A stretch of 64,000 bases of DNA, from contig NZ_CP102246.1 in the NCBI RefSeq assembly GCF_024599795.1, positions 1,302,001 through 1,366,000 on the forward strand, given 5' to 3'. Made by a program: the position numbers and the translations under genes. The notes under the pieces are model-generated. The model saw nothing but the letters and a program-made list of their open reading frames with translations, searched no databases and was not told the origin of the DNA. This document shows positions 38,041 through 47,348 of this stretch, in pieces (the stretch's first letter is position 1; each line of letters starts with the position of its first letter). Origin of the DNA: Enterobacter cloacae complex sp. R_G8 (GTDB lineage: Bacteria > Pseudomonadota > Gammaproteobacteria > Enterobacterales > Enterobacteriaceae).

Positions 38041-38961
38041 TTACAGGTGATACCCCGACAATCGCAACTCCCGGTCAATCCACTCAACGAACTGCTGGAT
38101 CTTCCACGCGCGTTCATTCATATGCGGCATCACCAGATGGTGCGCATTAATGGCGATCCCCATCTCATCCGGCAGTACCTGCACCAGTGAGCCATCTTTC
38201 AGGTGGTCTGTCGCCATCATTTTGCTCTCAAGAATAAATCCCAGCCCCATGCGCGCCGCTTCAAAGCTCATATAGGAGCGGTCAAAGCTGAGGCTGAAGT
38301 TGAGCCAGGGCCTGTCGATATTGTGCCAGGCGAACCATTTTTCCCAGTTCACCAGCGTGCTGGTGGACGAGATGAGTGACTGTTGCAGCAGATCGGTGGG
38401 GGTGCTGATGGGGTGTTTTTGTGCATACTCCGGCGAGGCCAGCACCACCAGCGTGTCGTTTTTAATGGTCATCACCCGGTAAGCATCCCAGTCCGGGATA
38501 CCGTGGCGGATATCAATATCAATATTATCTCTGGCGAATTGCAGATTCTCATAGGAGCAGGTGAGATTGATGGTGATATCGGGATATTCGGCGCGAAACT
38601 TACCCAGGCGGCGTAACAGCCATGACAACCCGAAGGTGGGCGAGGAGTGCACCCGAAGCACGGCGTTATCTTTCTCTTTGACGATCTGATCGGTGGCGCG
38701 TCCGATGGCGCTCATCGCCGCCGAGACCTCCCGCAGATATTTTTCTCCCGTCGGGGTGAGCTGAACCCCTTTGCCACTGCGGATGAATAATTTCTTGCCC
38801 ATCCACGACTCCAGCGACGCGATCTGATGGCTGACCGCGGAGGGGGTGACATTGAGCTGTTCGGCCGCCTGATGGATGCTCAATGCGTTAGCGACGGCGA
38901 TGAATGCCTGCAAATTTCTGAGCGAGGGCAGTGATAACGTCTGGCGATCCTGCGCGGACAT
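38041..38961 (-). CDS. LysR-family regulator (GcvA-like)
   Basis: 306-aa LTTR. HTH at residues 14-72 (LRNLQAFIAVANALSIHQAAEQLNVTPSAVSHQIASLE); the effector domain with VHSSPTFGLSWLLRRLGKF and MGLGFILESKM places it with the GcvA/AmpR-like group that act on metabolic operons. It is divergent from the MFS-SDR-transketolase operon (216-bp gap), its probable target. Ribosome site CAGGAG. Inducer unknown. Confidence 0.88.
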   Translation of the reverse strand: MSAQDRQTLSLPSLRNLQAFIAVANALSIHQAAEQLNVTPSAVSHQIASLESWMGKKLFIRSGKGVQLTPTGEKYLREVSAAMSAIGRATDQIVKEKDNAVLRVHSSPTFGLSWLLRRLGKFRAEYPDITINLTCSYENLQFARDNIDIDIRHGIPDWDAYRVMTIKNDTLVVLASPEYAQKHPISTPTDLLQQSLISSTSTLVNWEKWFAWHNIDRPWLNFSLSFDRSYMSFEAARMGLGFILESKMMATDHLKDGSLVQVLPDEMGIAINAHHLVMPHMNERAWKIQQFVEWIDRELRLSGYHL

Positions 38962-39177
38962 AGCCTACTCCTGTCATGTTTATTGATAAAAAACATAACA
39001 TTGAGACGGCATGCGGGCAATTTTATCCCGATGTTATTTTTTTTGAGCTGTATCGCGAATCAAATTTATCTCAGCAATAAATGAGGTTTATTGAATGGTG
39101 TTTCATTTATGAGCCGATATATTGACCTTGAACGTAAAAATAAAACGACTCACGTTGTTCGAATAATGAGGTAAGTT

Positions 39178-40509
39178 ATGTCTCGTATAGAACAAGCTGT
39201 CCCCTACATAAACACGAAAAAAACCAATTACCGTTTCGTTGTGCTGGCATTAATTTTTATTGTGTATGCCATTAACTATGCTGACCGGACAAATATTGGT
39301 GCAGTACTGCCCTTTATCATTGATGAGTTTCATATCAATAATTTCGAAGCCGGTGCCATCGCCAGTATGTTCTTTTTGGGATACGCATTGAGCCAAATTC
39401 CGGCGGGCTTTTTTATCGCCAAAAAGGGTATTCGCGGCATGGTGGCGCTGTCGATATTCGGTTTCTCGGCGTTTACCTGGCTGATGGGTACGGCGACCTC
39501 TGTTCTGGGTCTGAAGTGTATTCGGCTGGGCCTGGGGCTAACGGAGGGGCCGTGCCCCGTCGGACTGGCCTCCACCATCAATAACTGGTTTCCCCCCAGG
39601 GAGAAGGCGACGGCCACGGGGGTCTACATCGCGGCCACCATGTTCGCGCCGATCCTCGTGCCGCCGCTGGCGGTGTGGATCGCCATGACCTGGGGCTGGC
39701 GTTGGGTCTTCTTCTCCTTCGCGATCCCCGGTCTGGTCATTGCCGTTCTGTGGTATCTGCTGGTGCGTACCAGACCATCGGAGAGCACATTTGTCTCTAA
39801 AGCCGAACTGGAGACCATTACTGCGGGCCAGGAGACGCCGGACGCCAGGCGGGAAAACATCGTGATTTCACCGGGCTTTGCACGTCTTGACCGCCTGATC
39901 CGCGTGCGGGACTTAGCCCCGGTGAGCACAGTGAAAGGGCTGTTTACCTCGAAGAATATCCTCGGCGACTGTCTGGCCTATTTCATGATGGTCAGCGTGC
40001 TGTATGGCCTGTTGACGTGGATCCCGCTCTATCTGGTGAAAGAGAAAGGCTTTACGTTTATGAGCATGGGGCTGGTCGCCAGTATGCCGTGCATCGGCGG
40101 GTTTATCGGGGCGATCTTTGGCGGTTACGTATCCGACAAACTGCTCGGCCGCCGGCGTAAACCGACCATGATGTTTACCGCCATCAGCACCGTGTTAATG
40201 ATGGTCATCATGCTGAATATCCCGCAAAGCACCGTTGCGGTTTGTGTGGGGCTGTTTTTTGTCGGCCTCTGTCTGAATATCGGCTGGCCTGCTTTTACGG
40301 CTTACGGTATGGCGGTTGCAGACAGTAAAACTTATCCCATTGCCGCGTCAATTATCAATAGCGGCGGGAATCTCGGCGGATTTGTTTCCCCGATGCTGGC
40401 GGGTTATCTGCTGGATAAAACAGGAAGTTTTAACTCTGTCTTTATTTATTTCGGTATTTGTGCAGCGATTGGCTTATTTATGATTATGTTGCTGGATGAG
40501 CCGAAATAA
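39178..40509 (+). CDS. MFS transporter, anion:cation symporter (ACS) family
   Basis: 443-aa, 12-helix transporter of the ACS family used for glucarate, galactonate, tartrate and similar organic acids. The INYADRTNIGAVLPFI opening after helix 1 and RLGLGLTEGPCPVG...NNWFPPREKATATGVY in the N-half are family signatures (compare GudP/DgoT). First gene of a four-gene operon; GAGGTAAG upstream of the ATG. Points to a sugar acid or hydroxy acid as the operon's substrate. Confidence 0.9.
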   Translation: MSRIEQAVPYINTKKTNYRFVVLALIFIVYAINYADRTNIGAVLPFIIDEFHINNFEAGAIASMFFLGYALSQIPAGFFIAKKGIRGMVALSIFGFSAFTWLMGTATSVLGLKCIRLGLGLTEGPCPVGLASTINNWFPPREKATATGVYIAATMFAPILVPPLAVWIAMTWGWRWVFFSFAIPGLVIAVLWYLLVRTRPSESTFVSKAELETITAGQETPDARRENIVISPGFARLDRLIRVRDLAPVSTVKGLFTSKNILGDCLAYFMMVSVLYGLLTWIPLYLVKEKGFTFMSMGLVASMPCIGGFIGAIFGGYVSDKLLGRRRKPTMMFTAISTVLMMVIMLNIPQSTVAVCVGLFFVGLCLNIGWPAFTAYGMAVADSKTYPIAASIINSGGNLGGFVSPMLAGYLLDKTGSFNSVFIYFGICAAIGLFMIMLLDEPK

Positions 40510-40545
40510 AAAAATAAATCCCTTTTATCAGAATGGAGTAAATAT

Positions 40546-41295
40546 ATGCTACTGAAAGATAAAGTCGCCGTTATTACCGGCGCGGCTTCTGTACGCGGTT
40601 TGGGTTTTGCCACGGCTAAATTATTTGCCGGGCAGGGTGCGAAGGTGGTGATTATCGATTTAGATGCCGAAGCCAGTCGGGCTGCCGCGGCGAATCTGGG
40701 TGAAGAGCATCTGGGCCTGGCGGCGAACGTCAGCAATGAATTACAGGTCAACGCCGCCATTGAGCAGGTGCTGGGAAAATACGGGCGTATCGATATTTTG
40801 GTGAATAACGCCGGTATTACTCAGCCGATCAAGCTGATGGAGATTAAACGCGAGAATTACGACGCGGTGCTGGACGTCAGCCTTCGCGGCACGCTGCTGA
40901 TGTCCCAGGCGGTGATCCCCACCATGCGTGCGCAGAAGTCGGGCAGCATTGTCTGCATTTCATCGGTATCAGCCCAGCGCGGCGGCGGTATTTTCGGTGG
41001 CCCCCATTACAGCGCGGCTAAAGCCGGTGTGCTGGGCCTGGCGAAAGCGATGGCCCGCGAGCTGGGACCGGATAACGTACGCGTCAACTGCATCACTCCC
41101 GGCCTTATCCAGACGGACATCACCGCAGGCAAGCTCAGCGATGAGATGAAAACCACCATCCTGGCGGGCATTCCGCTTAACCGCCTCGGCGACGCGCAGG
41201 ATATAGCCCGCGCCGCGCTGTTCCTTGGCAGCGACCTTTCGTCTTACTCCACCGGTATCACGCTCGACGTGAACGGCGGCATGCTGATCCATTAA
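40546..41295 (+). CDS. SDR-family oxidoreductase
   Basis: 249-aa short-chain dehydrogenase. Cofactor loop TGAASVRGLG (residues 11-20, with the two-residue insertion of the 'AASxRG' subgroup), NNAG at 87-90, catalytic Ser about 140, Tyr155 and Lys159 in YSAAK, then PGLIQTDIT. Asp after the second strand (IIDLD) suggests NAD over NADP. Probably oxidises a hydroxyl of the imported acid to a ketone before transketolase acts. It follows the transporter by 36 bases. Confidence 0.9.
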   Translation: MLLKDKVAVITGAASVRGLGFATAKLFAGQGAKVVIIDLDAEASRAAAANLGEEHLGLAANVSNELQVNAAIEQVLGKYGRIDILVNNAGITQPIKLMEIKRENYDAVLDVSLRGTLLMSQAVIPTMRAQKSGSIVCISSVSAQRGGGIFGGPHYSAAKAGVLGLAKAMARELGPDNVRVNCITPGLIQTDITAGKLSDEMKTTILAGIPLNRLGDAQDIARAALFLGSDLSSYSTGITLDVNGGMLIH

Positions 41296-41307
41296 GGAGA
41301 CCCGACG

Positions 41308-42153
41308 ATGACGGATACTACAGTTCAACAGGTTACCGCGGCGGCATGGCGTATTCGCCGCTATGCACTGCGCATGGGCGAAGTGCAGGGGCAGGGGTAC
41401 ATCGGGCAGGCGCTGGGCTATGCCGACGTACTGGCCACCGCGTTTACCCACGGTATGAACCTCAAGCCGGACGAGCCGGAGTGGGAAGGCCGTGACCGTT
41501 TTCTGCTTTCTCACGGTCATTACGCCATTGCCTGTTATGCCGCCCTGATTGAAGCGGGGATCATTCCTGAAGAGGAACTGGAGACCTACGGCTCGGACGA
41601 CAGTCGCCTGCCAATGTCCGGTATGGCAACTTACACGCCGGGCATGGAGATCTCCGGTGGGTCGCTGGGGCAGGGGTTAAGTATTGGGGTCGGCATGGCG
41701 CTGGGGCTGAAGCACAAGCAGAGCCCGGCATGGGTCGTTAACTCCATGTCGGACGGTGAGCTTGACGAAGGATCAACCTGGGAAGCGGCTATGTCTGCAG
41801 CGCACCATGGCCTGTCGAACCTGATCGTGCTGGTGGACATTAACCGCCAGCAGGCAGACGGCAACTCGCACAAAATTCTTGGCTTTGAGCCGCTGGAGGA
41901 TAAATGGACCTCGTTCGGCTGGTACGTGCAGCGCGTAAATGGCAACGATGTCCCTGCGCTGGTTGCGGCGTTTGATAACGCCAGACGCTATCCCGAAAAC
42001 CAGCCACGCGTCATTTTGTGCGACACGCTGATGGGCAAAGGTGTGCCTTTCCTCGAACAACGTGACAAGAACCATTTTATTCGCGTGGATGCTGACGAGT
42101 GGCAAAAGGCACTCGCCGTGCTGGATGCCAACAAACCTGAAGGAGTGCTGTAA
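41308..42153 (+). CDS. Transketolase, N-terminal subunit
   Basis: 281-aa pyrimidine-diphosphate-binding half of a split transketolase. TPP-binding motif SDGELDEGSTWEAAMSAAHHGLSNL...DINRQQADG (about residues 150-190) and LSHGHYAIACYAAL are seen. About half the size of TktA; the other half is the next gene, whose ATG overlaps this stop by one base, giving equal synthesis. AAGGAGA ribosome site 12 bases after the SDR gene. Confidence 0.92.
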   Translation: MTDTTVQQVTAAAWRIRRYALRMGEVQGQGYIGQALGYADVLATAFTHGMNLKPDEPEWEGRDRFLLSHGHYAIACYAALIEAGIIPEEELETYGSDDSRLPMSGMATYTPGMEISGGSLGQGLSIGVGMALGLKHKQSPAWVVNSMSDGELDEGSTWEAAMSAAHHGLSNLIVLVDINRQQADGNSHKILGFEPLEDKWTSFGWYVQRVNGNDVPALVAAFDNARRYPENQPRVILCDTLMGKGVPFLEQRDKNHFIRVDADEWQKALAVLDANKPEGVL

Positions 42154-43151
42154 TGAGCCAGATAACGGAGAAAAAACCGCGTTTAACCACGTCGGCCATG
42201 ATTGCCTCTATTGCGGAAGACGGCCAGGAGACGCGCTCTGCACCGTTCGGCCATGCGCTGGTGAAGCTGGCGGAACAGCGCCCGGAAGTTGTCGGTATGA
42301 CGGCGGATTTGTCGAAATATACCGATCTGCATATCTTTGCCCAGGCGTATCCGGAACGTTTCTTCCAGATGGGGATGGCGGAGCAACTCTTAATGGGCGC
42401 GGCCGGGGGAATGGCAAAAGAGGGGTTTATTCCCTTTGCCACGACGTATGCGGTCTTTGCCACACGTCGTGCCTACGATTTTATTCATCAGGTTATCGCC
42501 GAAGAGCATCTCAACGTGAAGATATGCGCTGCGCTGCCGGGATTAACCACGGGCTACGGTCCGAGCCACCAGGCGACGGAAGATATTGCGATTATGCGCG
42601 GTATTCCGGGGATGACCATCATCGATCCCTGCGATGCGATAGACACCGAACAGGCAGTACCGGCGATCGCGGCGCACAATGGGCCGGTGTATATGCGACT
42701 GCTGCGTGGCAAGGTGCCGGTGGTGCTGGACCAGTACAATTACCGGTTTACGCTGGGCAAAGCCGCGCTGCTGGAAGAGGGGAGCGACGTCCTGATCATC
42801 GCTTCAGGGCTGATGACCATGCGCGCGCTGGAGGCCGCAAAGCAACTGCGTAAGGATAACGTCAGCGTGGCGGTACTGCATTCGCCCACCATTAAACCGC
42901 TGGATGAGGAGACTATCCTGGCGCAGACCGCGAAACCTGGGCGGCTGGTGGTGGTCGCCGAAAACCACAGCACCGTAGGGGGGCTTTGTGAGGCCGTGGC
43001 GTCGCTGCTGATGCGTCATCGCGTGCATGTCGACTTTGATACCGTTGCGCTACCAGATGCTTTCCTGGATGCAGGTGCGCTCCCGACGCTTCACGAACGC
43101 TACGGGATCTCAACGGCAGCCATGGTGGAGAAGATCCGGCGCAGGCTTTGA
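42153..43151 (+). CDS. Transketolase, C-terminal subunit
   Basis: 332-aa pyrimidine-binding plus C-terminal domains of the split transketolase. Has the catalytic-Glu region FQMGMAEQLLMGAAGGMAKEGFIPFATTYAVF, SHQATEDIAIMRGIPGMTI and a lid domain with VVAENHSTVGGLCEAVAS. Together with its partner it should transfer a two-carbon ketol to an aldose phosphate acceptor or act on a short ketose-like acid; the donor is not evident because no kinase or aldolase is in the operon. Confidence 0.92.
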   Translation: MSQITEKKPRLTTSAMIASIAEDGQETRSAPFGHALVKLAEQRPEVVGMTADLSKYTDLHIFAQAYPERFFQMGMAEQLLMGAAGGMAKEGFIPFATTYAVFATRRAYDFIHQVIAEEHLNVKICAALPGLTTGYGPSHQATEDIAIMRGIPGMTIIDPCDAIDTEQAVPAIAAHNGPVYMRLLRGKVPVVLDQYNYRFTLGKAALLEEGSDVLIIASGLMTMRALEAAKQLRKDNVSVAVLHSPTIKPLDEETILAQTAKPGRLVVVAENHSTVGGLCEAVASLLMRHRVHVDFDTVALPDAFLDAGALPTLHERYGISTAAMVEKIRRRL

Positions 43152-43177
43152 TTCGCCAGACGGTTTAGTTGTCAACG

Positions 43178-43201
43178 GGCGAGGGGTGTTTTACCCTCGC
43201 C
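43178..43201 (+). terminator. Hairpin after the transketolase operon
   Basis: GGCGAGGG / CCCTCGCC perfect stem with an 8-base T-rich loop, 26 bases after the stop; a weak T-run follows. Confidence 0.55.
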
Positions 43202-43225
43202 TCTGTTGCAATGAAGGAGTCCGTG

Positions 43226-43960
43226 ATGGCACAAAATATCTACGACAACCCTGCCTTTTTTGAAGGTTACGCCCAGTTGCCGCGCTCGGTAGACGGCCTG
43301 AATGGCGCGCCGGAGTGGCCTGCGCTGAAAAGCATGCTGCCGGATCTACACGGCAAATCGGTTATCGATCTCGGCTGTGGCTATGGCTGGTTCTGCCGCG
43401 CAGCGCGTGAGCTGGGCGCTTCTGCGGTAACCGGCGTTGATATCTCCGAAAAAATGCTCGCCCGTGCGGCAGAGCTGACCCACGATGACGGGATTGTGTA
43501 TCAACGTAGCGATCTGGAATCGCTGGCGATGAAAGCGAACAGTTTCGATCTGGTCTACAGCTCGCTGGCGCTGCACTATCTGCCCGAGCTGAACACCCTG
43601 TTTGGCAACGTTCAGCGTGCGCTGAAACCTGGCGGCAGCCTGGTCTTTTCCATGGAGCACCCGATTTACACCTGCGCGACGCGTCAGGGCTGGCTGACCG
43701 ATGACGCCGGCGTGCGTTTCTGGGGCGTGAACCACTATCAGGACGAAGGCCAGCGCGTCAGCAACTGGCTGGCAGACGGCGTGATCAAGTATCACCGCAC
43801 GCTGGGCAGCACGCTTAACGCGCTGATCACCGCCGGGTTAACGGTAAGCGAAGTGAACGAATGGGGACCAACGCAGGCACAGATTGACGCCTGGCCCGCG
43901 CTGGCCGAAGAGGCAGACCGCCCGATGCTGGTGCTGATTTCCGCCCGTAAGGATCAGTAA
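43226..43960 (+). CDS. Class I SAM-dependent methyltransferase
   Basis: 244-aa methyltransferase of the type-11/UbiE-like group. Motif I VIDLGCGYGWFCRAARELGA (about 46-65), acidic end of strand 2 in GVDIS, motif post-I FDLVYSSLALHYL, and ALKPGGSLVFSMEHP. It begins MAQNIYDNPAFFEGY; ATG 43226 has AAGGAG. Substrate unknown. Its last 7 bases overlap the end of the convergent SDR gene. Confidence 0.88.
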   Translation: MAQNIYDNPAFFEGYAQLPRSVDGLNGAPEWPALKSMLPDLHGKSVIDLGCGYGWFCRAARELGASAVTGVDISEKMLARAAELTHDDGIVYQRSDLESLAMKANSFDLVYSSLALHYLPELNTLFGNVQRALKPGGSLVFSMEHPIYTCATRQGWLTDDAGVRFWGVNHYQDEGQRVSNWLADGVIKYHRTLGSTLNALITAGLTVSEVNEWGPTQAQIDAWPALAEEADRPMLVLISARKDQ

Positions 43961-44556
43961 CCGACCTTGTAAACGCGGCCGCTCTGCACGCCTTCCACGC
44001 TGCGGCGATAGGCTTGCGCCACGGTGGCGGCCGGCACGCTTTCAAAGCCCGGGAAGAAGCCGTCGTACGTTTCGACCGATTCGGTGAGAACCGTCGGGCT
44101 TATCAGGTTGATGCGGATCCCACGCGGCAGCTCGCAGGCGGCAGCGCGAACAAACCCTTCCAGCGCGGCATTCACCGTGGTGGCATTGACGCCCTGCGCG
44201 ATGGGCTCGTGCGCCACAATCCCGCTAATCAGGGTAATGGAGCCGCCATCGTTCAGGTAGTGCTGGCCGGTCAGCGCCAGGCGCACCTGTCCGAGCAGTT
44301 TATCCTGTAACCCCTGATTGAAATCGCTGTCCTTCATGGTGGCGAGGGGGCCAAAGTACAACCCGCCGCTGGCGGAGACAATCGCATCCACCGGGCCAAC
44401 CTTTTCAAACAGCGCCTGCACGCTCGCCTGCGACGTAATATCCACCTGCTCATCGCCCTGCGTGCGGCCCACGCGGATCACCTCGTGGCGGTGACCGAGC
44501 GCCTCCGTGACTGCACGACCGACCGTACCGCTGGCACCAATAATGATGATTTTCAT
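43954..44556 (-). CDS. Short SDR-family reductase
   Basis: 200-aa atypical short-chain dehydrogenase. NADP loop GASGTVGRAV at residues 7-16, ASGG near 64-67, and a C-terminal PTVLTES. The usual YxxxK is replaced by a stretch without an obvious YxxxK (VNATTVNAALEG), so catalysis by the standard triad is doubtful. AGGAGT upstream of ATG. Divergent from a LysR regulator that likely controls it. Confidence 0.85.
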   Translation of the reverse strand: MKIIIIGASGTVGRAVTEALGHRHEVIRVGRTQGDEQVDITSQASVQALFEKVGPVDAIVSASGGLYFGPLATMKDSDFNQGLQDKLLGQVRLALTGQHYLNDGGSITLISGIVAHEPIAQGVNATTVNAALEGFVRAAACELPRGIRINLISPTVLTESVETYDGFFPGFESVPAATVAQAYRRSVEGVQSGRVYKVGY

Positions 44557-44653
44557 AGCCGACTCCTCATGTTGTGAGCCTTCATTCTTTAATAAATTAA
44601 AAGTCGGATAAACTGGGCTAAAGTTAGAAGATTGCTAACCAGAGGTTTGTAAT

Positions 44654-45541
44654 ATGGATAAGCTTCGCGGCATGGAAACGTTTATCGCCGTGGTGGAAAG
44701 CGGCAGCTTCACCGGTGCGGCGTCCCGGCTGGATATGTCGTCGGTGATGGTGGGGAAGTACATTGCGCTGCTGGAATCACAGCTTGGCACCCGTCTGCTG
44801 GAGCGCAATACGCGACGTCAAAGCCTGACCGACGCCGGGCGGGTCTATTATGACGAGGCGAAGCGGGTGCTGGAGCAGGTGGCCATTGCCGAAAGCGCGG
44901 TGGAACGTCTGCGCGCCGCACCGGCGGGCACCCTGCGCGTGACGGCGCCTACGTCGTTTGGCGGTTGCGTTATCGCGCCGCTGACCGCCACCTTTTTGCA
45001 GCGCTACCCGGCAGTGCGTATCGAACTGGATCTCACCAACCGGATGGTGGATCTGGTGGAAGAGGGGGTCGATCTGGCCATTCGCATTGGTGATATCCGC
45101 AATGACGATTTGGTGGCGAAATACCTGTGCCCTTACAACATGGTGATCTGCGCGTCGCCGGATTATCTGGCGCGCCACGGTACGCCGCAAACGCCTGCCG
45201 ATCTGGTGGACCATCTCTGTCTTTCCCACACGGTATGGACCGCGCGTAACGAATGGCGGCTGCCGGGTGTGGAGGGCGAGGTGCGCTGGAAGCGCGATGC
45301 CGTTTTACGCTGCAACGACGGCTACGGCTTACGCATGGCGGCGCGCGCCGGGGCGGGGCTGCTGCTGCAGCCGGAGGTGCTGGTGGCGGAAGAGCTGGCA
45401 AGCGGCAGACTGGTTCGGGTTCTGGAGCCGTTTACACCCGCGCCAAGGCCGGTGCATTTACTGTGGCGTCAGGATTTACGTCCCCTCCCGAAGCTAACGG
45501 AATTTATTGCTCATATTCTGCTAAGATTGGGCACAATATAA
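44654..45541 (+). CDS. LysR-family regulator
   Basis: 295-aa LTTR of the CrgA/DmlR-like type (opening MDKLRGMETFIAVVESGSFT). HTH residues 4-62 with AASRLDMSSVMVGKYIALLE; effector domain includes GTLRVTAPTSFG and LDLTNRMVDLVEEGVDLAIRIG, diagnostic of that group. Divergent from the 200-aa SDR gene, with 97 bp between. It ends 19 bases before the aminotransferase gene. Confidence 0.9.
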   Translation: MDKLRGMETFIAVVESGSFTGAASRLDMSSVMVGKYIALLESQLGTRLLERNTRRQSLTDAGRVYYDEAKRVLEQVAIAESAVERLRAAPAGTLRVTAPTSFGGCVIAPLTATFLQRYPAVRIELDLTNRMVDLVEEGVDLAIRIGDIRNDDLVAKYLCPYNMVICASPDYLARHGTPQTPADLVDHLCLSHTVWTARNEWRLPGVEGEVRWKRDAVLRCNDGYGLRMAARAGAGLLLQPEVLVAEELASGRLVRVLEPFTPAPRPVHLLWRQDLRPLPKLTEFIAHILLRLGTI

Positions 45542-45560
45542 AAAAGAAGGTAATCAAAGA

Positions 45561-46742
45561 ATGTCTGCAAACAAACTCGCCAGCAGTGCGCAGGGCCTGC
45601 AATCTTCCGCCATCCGTGAATTATTAAAACATAGCAAAATGGCAGGCGTCATTTCGCTGGGTGGGGGTATTCCTAACCCGGCCTTGTTCGATCACGAAGG
45701 TCTGAAAATGGCCGCTGATGCCGTACTGTCGCAGCATTTTGGTGAAGCCTTCCAGTATGGTCTGACCGAAGGTGTGCCGGGACTGCGGGACGAGATCCAG
45801 CGCATCTGCGAAGGGCGCGGGATCCGCTGCAAAGCGGATGATGTGGTCGTGACCTCCGGTTCACAACAATCCCTCGACGTGCTGGCGCGCGCGTTAATTA
45901 ATCCGGGCGATACCGTCGTCGTCGAACGCCCAACCTATCTTGCCGCGCTGCAGGTCTTTGGTCTGGCGCAGGCGAATTTTGAATCGGTTGGCACCGATGG
46001 CGACGGCATGAAAGTGGATGAACTCGAAGCCCTGGTGGCAAATAAACCCATCAAAGCGGTTTATATTGTGCCGACATTCGGTAACCCGGGTGGCGTTACG
46101 CTGTCTGAGGCGCGCCGTAAACAGCTGGTGGAACTCTCGAAGCGCTATGACTTCGTGATTATCGAAGACGATCCGTACAGTGAAATTAATTACACCGACG
46201 AAGTTTTCCGCCCGTTAATTGCCCATGCCAACGATATCGGCAACGAAGAGAACGTGGTGTATACCTCAACCTTCTCTAAAATTCTCGCGCCGGGCACCCG
46301 TGTGGGCTGGGTGCTGGTACCAGAGTGGCTGAAGCGTGCGGTGGTGAATCTGAAGCAAACCACCGATCTGCACACCAGCACGCTGTCGCAGCTGATGACT
46401 TACGAATACCTGAAAACCGGGCGTCTGGCCGGGCAGATCAAAATGATCCGCGAAGCCTACCGTCAGAAGTATCAGACGTTCGCCAACGAACTGGAAGCCG
46501 AACTGGGCGATGTGATGTCGTTCCACAAGCCGAAGGGCGGCATGTTCCTGTGGGCGAATATGAAAAAGGGTAGTAATACCACGCGCTGGCTGGAAAAGAC
46601 GTTAAGCAACGGCGTAGTATTTGTGCCGGGTGAATTTTTCTACTGCAGTGAGCCAGACCACTCGACGCTGCGTATGTCGTTTGTCACGCCAACGGATGAA
46701 GAGCTGAAAGAAGCGGTTCGTCGCCTGAAAAAATCGCTGTAA
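45561..46742 (+). CDS. PLP-dependent aminotransferase (class I/II, 2-aminoadipate type)
   Basis: 393-aa fold-type I aminotransferase. ISLGGGIPNP opening and QYGLTEGVPGLRDEI are typical of the 2-aminoadipate/valine-pyruvate-like group; Asp203-204/Tyr206 in IIEDDPY hold the PLP ring nitrogen; the Schiff-base lysine is Lys240 in TSTFSKILAPGTRVGW; Arg of the C-terminal STLRMSFVTP binds the substrate carboxylate. Resembles the catalytic half of MocR-type proteins without the HTH. Ribosome site AAGAAGG. Own terminator after it. Exact amino acid unknown. Confidence 0.9.
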   Translation: MSANKLASSAQGLQSSAIRELLKHSKMAGVISLGGGIPNPALFDHEGLKMAADAVLSQHFGEAFQYGLTEGVPGLRDEIQRICEGRGIRCKADDVVVTSGSQQSLDVLARALINPGDTVVVERPTYLAALQVFGLAQANFESVGTDGDGMKVDELEALVANKPIKAVYIVPTFGNPGGVTLSEARRKQLVELSKRYDFVIIEDDPYSEINYTDEVFRPLIAHANDIGNEENVVYTSTFSKILAPGTRVGWVLVPEWLKRAVVNLKQTTDLHTSTLSQLMTYEYLKTGRLAGQIKMIREAYRQKYQTFANELEAELGDVMSFHKPKGGMFLWANMKKGSNTTRWLEKTLSNGVVFVPGEFFYCSEPDHSTLRMSFVTPTDEELKEAVRRLKKSL

Positions 46743-46749
46743 AAGACCT

Positions 46750-46790
46750 GCGCATAATGGCGTTCCTGCCGTTATGCGCAATACACGTTT
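46750..46790 (+). terminator. Aminotransferase gene terminator
   Basis: GCGCATAATGGC / GCCGTTATGCGC 12-bp stem (one wobble pair) with loop GTTCCT, starting 7 bases after the stop, followed by AATACACGTTTTGTT. Confidence 0.7.
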
Positions 46791-46830
46791 TGTTGAGGTG
46801 TATAACCGTACCGGGCCCGGCGGAGTGACG

Positions 46831-47250
46831 TTATTCCGTCGCATGGGCCAGCGTGCGATCTGAAGCATCGCCGCTGAGAGCCCGCGTGACTTCATGGATC
46901 CGCCAGATTTTCCCTTCACGCAGCGTCGCAAACAGGTAAACCTCGATCTCTGCCTGACGACCGTCAGGATACGTGACCGTCACGATATGCCGGTCAGCCA
47001 GAAGTTTGTCATGACAGGCTATCTCCACCACGGTGAAGGCGATCGTGCGAGTCTGCGAGCTGACGTGGCTCAGGTGCTGGATAAATCCCCGGTAATCAAG
47101 CGTGTGACCGTCCGTAACCTGCTGGTAATCGGGCGTAAAGACCTCTGCCGGATCGATATCGCCGTTGAATAAGCGGGTTAACAGGCACGCCATCTTTTCG
47201 CGCTGTGCGGCGTTGTCGGTATCGGCTATCAGGGATGTGATTATGCTCAT
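46831..47250 (-). CDS. NTF2-like (SnoaL-fold) protein
   Basis: 139-aa protein of the nuclear transport factor 2-like fold: cone-shaped alpha+beta barrel with helix MACLLTRLFNGDIDPAEVFTPDY, then strands such as TIAFTVVEIACHDKLLADRHIVTVTYPDG and KIWRIHEVTRAL. Such proteins bind or convert small hydrophobic molecules. No catalytic residues can be assigned. ATG 47250 with AAGGAGC. Divergent from an AraC regulator 98 bp away. Confidence 0.8.
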   Translation of the reverse strand: MSIITSLIADTDNAAQREKMACLLTRLFNGDIDPAEVFTPDYQQVTDGHTLDYRGFIQHLSHVSSQTRTIAFTVVEIACHDKLLADRHIVTVTYPDGRQAEIEVYLFATLREGKIWRIHEVTRALSGDASDRTLAHATE

Positions 47251-47348
47251 TAAGGGCTCCTTATGTGGTTTAGTCGCCATTATCCTTGACAGCCGAAGAC
47301 GCAGTTTCTGTAATACGCCGATGAATAACGATTTTCGGTCAACATGAC

